NCBI RefSeq assembly: GCF_004187715.1
Contig: NZ_QZWF01000004.1
Location: 310,001-374,000, forward strand
DNA from: Streptomyces sp. F001
GTDB taxonomy: Bacteria > Actinomycetota > Actinomycetes > Streptomycetales > Streptomycetaceae
Reading direction: 5' to 3'
Length of the DNA: 64,000 bases
In this document: piece by piece, positions 60,830 to 64,000 of the stretch
Numbering within the stretch: position 1 is the stretch's first letter
Layout of the letters: every line of letters starts with the position of its first letter
The notes under the pieces: generated by a model
What the model was told of the DNA's origin: nothing
What the model saw: only the letters and a program-made list of their open reading frames with translations
Databases searched by the model: none
Translations under genes and position numbers: made by a program

Positions 60830-62626
60830 CTACAACTTCGTCCAGCGCTGCGAGACCTTCCCCGACTCGCAGGTCGCGGCGCTGGGCCAGCCGGCGGACT
60901 CGTCGAGGCACAGGCTGTTGTACGTGCTCTGCAGGGTGCCGCCGGAGCCGGTGCGCCAGGACTGCTGGACGCTGCCGTCGCATGTGCCCGTGCTGGTGAC
61001 GTTGCCGACACTGGCGGTCAGGCACTGACCGCTGTACTCGTTGACCAGCTGGTAGGCGCCGCCAGACCCGTTCTTGTACGCCCACGACATCGCCGGGCTG
61101 TCCGAGCAGCCTCCGAACCTCACGCCGTAGGTGCCCTGACTCCCGTCCAGGCAACGGCCGTTGTAGGCGTTCTTGAGCTGGAAGTAGCCGGTGGGGGCTG
61201 CTGCGCCCGCGCCCGAGTCGGCGGCGCCGTCGGTGTCTCGGCCGGAGGTGCCCGAGCCTGCGGAACCGTCGTTTCCGCCCGAGCCACTGCCTGCGGCTGC
61301 GTCGCCGGAGTCGTCCTGCACGCCTTCCCCTCGGGCTCCGCTGTCCGCGGCCTGCGATGCGGCCGGGGGCGGGGAGTTCGATGGCCTTGCTGTGTTCGAG
61401 GGCCTCGGATCCGAGGAGGGCGACGAGGACGGCGTGGAGGTGAGGGAGGCTGGGACGGAGGCGGACGGCTTGGCGCGGGCCCCGTCCGGTGGCGGGGAGG
61501 TGCTCGGCAGGAGCTGGATGGCGAGGGTCGTGCCCGTGACGACGACCACGACGGGGACGACGGCGAAAAGAACGCGGGTCCGGCGACGGTCGGGCCGCTC
61601 CGGGCGCTCTGGAGGCTCTGGGGACTCCGGGCGGGACGAGGACGGTTTCGGTTCGGCCTCCGGGTCCGGAACGGTGTCCGGAACACTCTCCGGAATCGTG
61701 GGAATCGCCGGAATCGTCTCGGAGAACGCGGCCCGCTCAGCCAGCCGCTCGGTGACGGCCTCCGGCCACAGCGGTTCGGTGAACGGCCCGTGCTGTTCGG
61801 CGAGTTCGACGAGTTCAGCCGCCGTGGGGCGGCCCTCGGGATTCTTGTCGAGGCAGGCCTCCACGGTCTCGACGAGGTCCGGGCAGCGGTCCCGCAGCGG
61901 CCCGAGGTCCGGCTCCTCGTGCACGATCCGGTACAGCACGCCGTGACCCGACTCGTCACCGAAGGGCGGACGGCCGCACGCCGCGTACGCCAGCACCGAG
62001 CCGAGCGCGAACACGTCGACGGCCGGAGTCAACCGGCCTCCCCCCGAGGCCTGTTCGGGAGACATGTAGGCGGGCGTGCCCACGACCATGCCGGTCCGGG
62101 TGAGCTGACTCTGCTCGGCCGCGCGCGCAACACCGAAGTCGATGAGGGTGAGGCCGTCGAGCGTCAGCATGACGTTGGACGGCTTGACGTCCCGGTGCAC
62201 CATCTCCAGAGCGTGCACCGCCGCCAGCCCCGCGGCAGCCTCCCGCAACAGCAGCCACAGCGCCTCGGCGGGCAGGGGTCCCCCGTGCACCTCGACGGCC
62301 TCACGCAGGGTGAGCCCTGGGACGTATGCGGTGGCGAACCACGGTGGGCGTGCGGTGCGATCGCTGGCGAGCAGCGGGGCGGTGGCGCGCTCGGGCAGCC
62401 GCGAGAGGTTGTCCAGCTCGTGCCCGAAGCGGCGCAGGAAGGCCGGGTCCTCGCCGACGACGGAGGGCAGCAGCTGCTTGACGGCGGCGTACCGCCCCTC
62501 GTACACGCCGAGAAACACCCGTCCCATGCCGCCGGATCCGAGCCGTCCGGCCAGCGGGATCGGCCCGATCCGCCGCGGATCGTCGTCCTCCAGCGGCTCG
62601 GCCCCACTGCCGTTGAGGTTCAACAC
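60830..62626 (-). CDS. Ser/Thr protein kinase with C-terminal ricin-type lectin domain
   Basis: About 599 residues if GTG 62626 is used; GTG or TTG starts up to 62731 are possible. The kinase domain shows LAGRLGSGGMGRVFLG, AAVKQLL, HRDVKPSNVML, DFGVAR and VGTPAYMSPEQ. A Pro/Glu-rich linker, one membrane helix (VLFAVVPVVVVVTGTTLAI) and a Ser/Pro/Gly-rich stalk follow. The extracellular ricin-B-like trefoil has repeated QxW-type blocks: NAYNGRCLDGSQGTYG, NEYSGQCLTASVGNV and YNSLCLDESAGW, ending SQRWTKL. A sugar-sensing kinase is the natural reading. It is convergent in function with the other kinase at 32.6 kb but not in sequence tail. Confidence 0.88.
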   Translation of the reverse strand: MLNLNGSGAEPLEDDDPRRIGPIPLAGRLGSGGMGRVFLGVYEGRYAAVKQLLPSVVGEDPAFLRRFGHELDNLSRLPERATAPLLASDRTARPPWFATAYVPGLTLREAVEVHGGPLPAEALWLLLREAAAGLAAVHALEMVHRDVKPSNVMLTLDGLTLIDFGVARAAEQSQLTRTGMVVGTPAYMSPEQASGGGRLTPAVDVFALGSVLAYAACGRPPFGDESGHGVLYRIVHEEPDLGPLRDRCPDLVETVEACLDKNPEGRPTAAELVELAEQHGPFTEPLWPEAVTERLAERAAFSETIPAIPTIPESVPDTVPDPEAEPKPSSSRPESPEPPERPERPDRRRTRVLFAVVPVVVVVTGTTLAIQLLPSTSPPPDGARAKPSASVPASLTSTPSSSPSSDPRPSNTARPSNSPPPAASQAADSGARGEGVQDDSGDAAAGSGSGGNDGSAGSGTSGRDTDGAADSGAGAAAPTGYFQLKNAYNGRCLDGSQGTYGVRFGGCSDSPAMSWAYKNGSGGAYQLVNEYSGQCLTASVGNVTSTGTCDGSVQQSWRTGSGGTLQSTYNSLCLDESAGWPSAATCESGKVSQRWTKL

Positions 62627-62753
62627 GCGCCAACGCCCCCCGAGGTCCCCGTTCAGTGGCACCCGAACCCACGTCCATCCCTCCCCCGACGGGCGGACGC
62701 AAGTCCGGGCACGGGCACAAGTGTGGGGCAAAGGACAGCAGAGTTGGAGGGTT

Positions 62754-62776
62754 TTTCTAGAAAATCACTCTAGAAA
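62754..62776. promoter_or_regulatory. TetR operator TTTCTAGA-N7-TCTAGAAA
   Basis: Two perfect 8-bp half-sites with 7 bases between, 20-43 bases before the TetR ATG and in the gap to the kinase gene. An AT-rich CGTACAATTTTC follows and may be the -10 region. Autoregulation is likely. Confidence 0.8.
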
Positions 62777-62796
62777 CCTGCCGTACAATTTTCTTC

Positions 62797-63396
62797 ATGA
62801 GCCCCAAGCAGCACCGCGGCGAGGTCACCACCGACCTTCTCCTGAACGCCGCGCTGCGCGTGTACGCCGAGTCGGGCGAGCAGGGCCTGACGGTCAGCGC
62901 CGTCACCAAGGCCAGCGGGGTCAGCCTGGGCAGCCTCTACCACCACTTCGGCAGCATCGACGGCCTCGTCAACGCCCTGCTGATGTGCTGGCTGGAACGG
63001 CTGCTGGGCGAGATGGTCACCGCCGTGAAACGTTCCCGCAGCGCCCGGACCGGTGTCCGCGCCATCGTGAAGGCCTACCTGGACTTCATCCAGGAGCACC
63101 CGGAAGCGGGCATGCTGCTGCACTCCTCCCGCGCCGACCGCCTCGGAATGACGCAGGCCAGACAACTCCGCGACGCCCAGGAGGCCAGGCTGTCGCCGCT
63201 GTCGGACTGGATCAACCTGTACGTCGAGAAGGGCGAGATCGCGCCCCTGCCGCCAGCACTGATCGAGAGCCTCGTCCTCGGCCCCGTCATCGGCACCGCC
63301 CGCCGCTGGCTGGCCGTCGGCGACGTCGACCTCGACGAGGCGGCGCGTGTCCTGCCGGAACGGATCTGGCGGTCGATCAGCGCAGGGTCGCAGTGA
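62797..63396 (+). CDS. TetR-family regulator
   Basis: 199 residues from ATG 62797. The HTH region LLLNAALRVYAESGEQGLTV, SAVTKASGVSLGSLYHHFGS is typical of TetR. The ligand domain reads AYLDFIQEHPEAGMLLHSSR and LVLGPVIGTARRWLAV. Its own upstream region carries a strong palindrome. The next gene, in the same direction, is a nucleoside/base deaminase, a possible target. Confidence 0.92.
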   Translation: MSPKQHRGEVTTDLLLNAALRVYAESGEQGLTVSAVTKASGVSLGSLYHHFGSIDGLVNALLMCWLERLLGEMVTAVKRSRSARTGVRAIVKAYLDFIQEHPEAGMLLHSSRADRLGMTQARQLRDAQEARLSPLSDWINLYVEKGEIAPLPPALIESLVLGPVIGTARRWLAVGDVDLDEAARVLPERIWRSISAGSQ

Positions 63397-63510
63397 ATGC
63401 GGACCACGCCTCGCGGCGGACGACGAGGACGGGGCCGTCAGGGTTCTTGCTGTCCCGGAGGGGGACGACGGCGGGGGCAGTGGTGCTGGAACGCCAGTAA
63501 CACCACCGCC
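63377..63510 (-). pseudogene. DUF397 remnant
   Basis: The minus strand reads YWRSSTTAPAVVPLRDSKNP, DGPVLVVRREAWSAFTATLR and stop (63377-63379), the W-R-S-S and RDSKxPDGP...W..F signatures of DUF397. The usual NxxCVEVA strand is deleted and no start is seen. It overlaps the 3' end of the TetR gene. It could be a short live gene, but the deletion argues against it. Confidence 0.5.
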
Positions 63511-63575
63511 GTTGAGGCAGTGACCGTCGGCTCGGGCACGTTGCCCCGGTCCCTGCGCGCCAGCAGAGTGGACGT

Positions 63576-64000
63576 ATGGATCAGGCACAGTCCCGCGCGT
63601 GGCTCGCCACCGCCGTCGCCGAGGCCCGTGCCGGGCTGGCGGAGGGCGGCATCCCGATCGGCGCCGCACTGTACGGCTCCGACGGCACCCTGCTCGGCCG
63701 CGGCCGCAACCGGCGCGTCCAGGACGACGATCCCTCGATGCACGCGGAGACGGCCGCGTTCCGCAGCGCCGGGCGGCAGCGCTCCTATCGCGGTACGACG
63801 ATGGTGACGACGCTCTCGCCGTGCTGGTACTGCTCCGGACTGGTCCGGCAGTTCGGCATCTCGCGGGTGGTGATCGGCGAGGCCGTCACCTTTCACGGCG
63901 GGCACGACTGGCTGGCGGAGCACGGCGTGGAGATCGTCCTGGTCGACGATCCCGAGTGCGTGGCGATGATGCGTGCCTTCATCGCCACGCACTCGGCTCT
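63576..64000 (+). CDS. Nucleoside/cytosine deaminase-family protein (runs off window)
   Basis: At least 141 residues, open to the last base. Zinc-dependent deaminase signature: HAETAAFRSAG (HAE) and TLSPCWYCSGLVRQF (PCxxC). The start is MDQAQSRAWLATAVAEARAG, with GGIPIGAALYGSDGTLLGRG typical of cytosine/guanine deaminases of the CDD-like family. The late DDPECVAMM sequence is close to yeast-type cytosine deaminases (DDxxCxxMM). It likely deaminates a free pyrimidine base. The adjacent TetR gene may control it. Confidence 0.88.
   Translation, partial: MDQAQSRAWLATAVAEARAGLAEGGIPIGAALYGSDGTLLGRGRNRRVQDDDPSMHAETAAFRSAGRQRSYRGTTMVTTLSPCWYCSGLVRQFGISRVVIGEAVTFHGGHDWLAEHGVEIVLVDDPECVAMMRAFIATHSA

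Overview
The window is high-GC DNA with GTG/TTG starts and strong GGAGG-type ribosome sites. Its gene families (WXG100/FtsK secretion, DUF397, DUF4229, futalosine menaquinone genes, ricin-tailed Ser/Thr kinase) point to a Streptomyces or close relative. The futalosine genes, cold-shock gene, UDG and Lrp regulator are laid out much as in the S. coelicolor core chromosome (from memory, not searched). The window therefore reads as a conserved core invaded by an accessory island.

Layout. 0-7.4 kb is a graveyard of mobile DNA: a helicase-associated remnant, a broken IS1182-type and a broken ISAs1-type transposase, and an intact DDE transposase. The leader of that transposase appears to be split by a complete ~2.06 kb group II intron (domains V/VI visible, maturase intact). 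7.4-13.5 kb holds a 1858-residue RHS polymorphic toxin with a deaminase-like tip (CAE...PVCVNC) and a candidate immunity gene. 13.5-15.5 kb holds two AT-richer secreted-protein genes. A diverged direct repeat (1-191 and 15831-16019) brackets this whole island. 16-21.6 kb has a secreted/membrane operon, two frameshifted genes and gene fragments. 21.8-32.6 kb is a type VII-secretion-like locus: an operon of lipoprotein, secreted protein, WXG100-like protein, probable effector and three companions, then a dead WXG100-like gene, an intact WXG100 protein, and a divergent FHA-FtsK x3 (EssC-type) motor beside a transmembrane Ser/Thr kinase.

34.3-43 kb is mostly core: mqnA, cold-shock protein, methyltransferase, LysR, acyl-CoA synthetase, MaoC-like protein and TetR. 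It is studded with wreckage of accessory systems: EACC1, a caspase-like N-terminus fused to a DnaJ-like tail, an ATPase fragment and DUF397 fragments. 43.2-46.2 kb shows an IS4-type element nested inside the right end of an IS3 element, with a clear 10-bp target duplication. The IS3 insertion truncated an Mrr-like nuclease-TerD fusion gene. 47.5-51.3 kb has a small membrane gene, more fragments and a secreted fibronectin-III protein preceded by a 22-bp perfect hairpin.

51.4-64 kb is core: a dicarboxylate symporter, DUF4229, GNAT, UdgX-type uracil-DNA glycosylase, mqnE, Lrp, UbiX, MqnP and UbiD-type decarboxylase. These are followed by a PLDc_N membrane protein, a lipoprotein with TEDPY repeats, a ricin-tailed kinase, and a TetR regulator with a clear operator next to a deaminase running off the window.

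How the parts work together: mqnA, mqnE and the ubiX/mqnP/ubiD group make menaquinone by the futalosine route. The type VII motor, WXG proteins and kinase plausibly form one export system for the 23.9-kb effector. The RHS toxin and its neighbour form a toxin-immunity pair.
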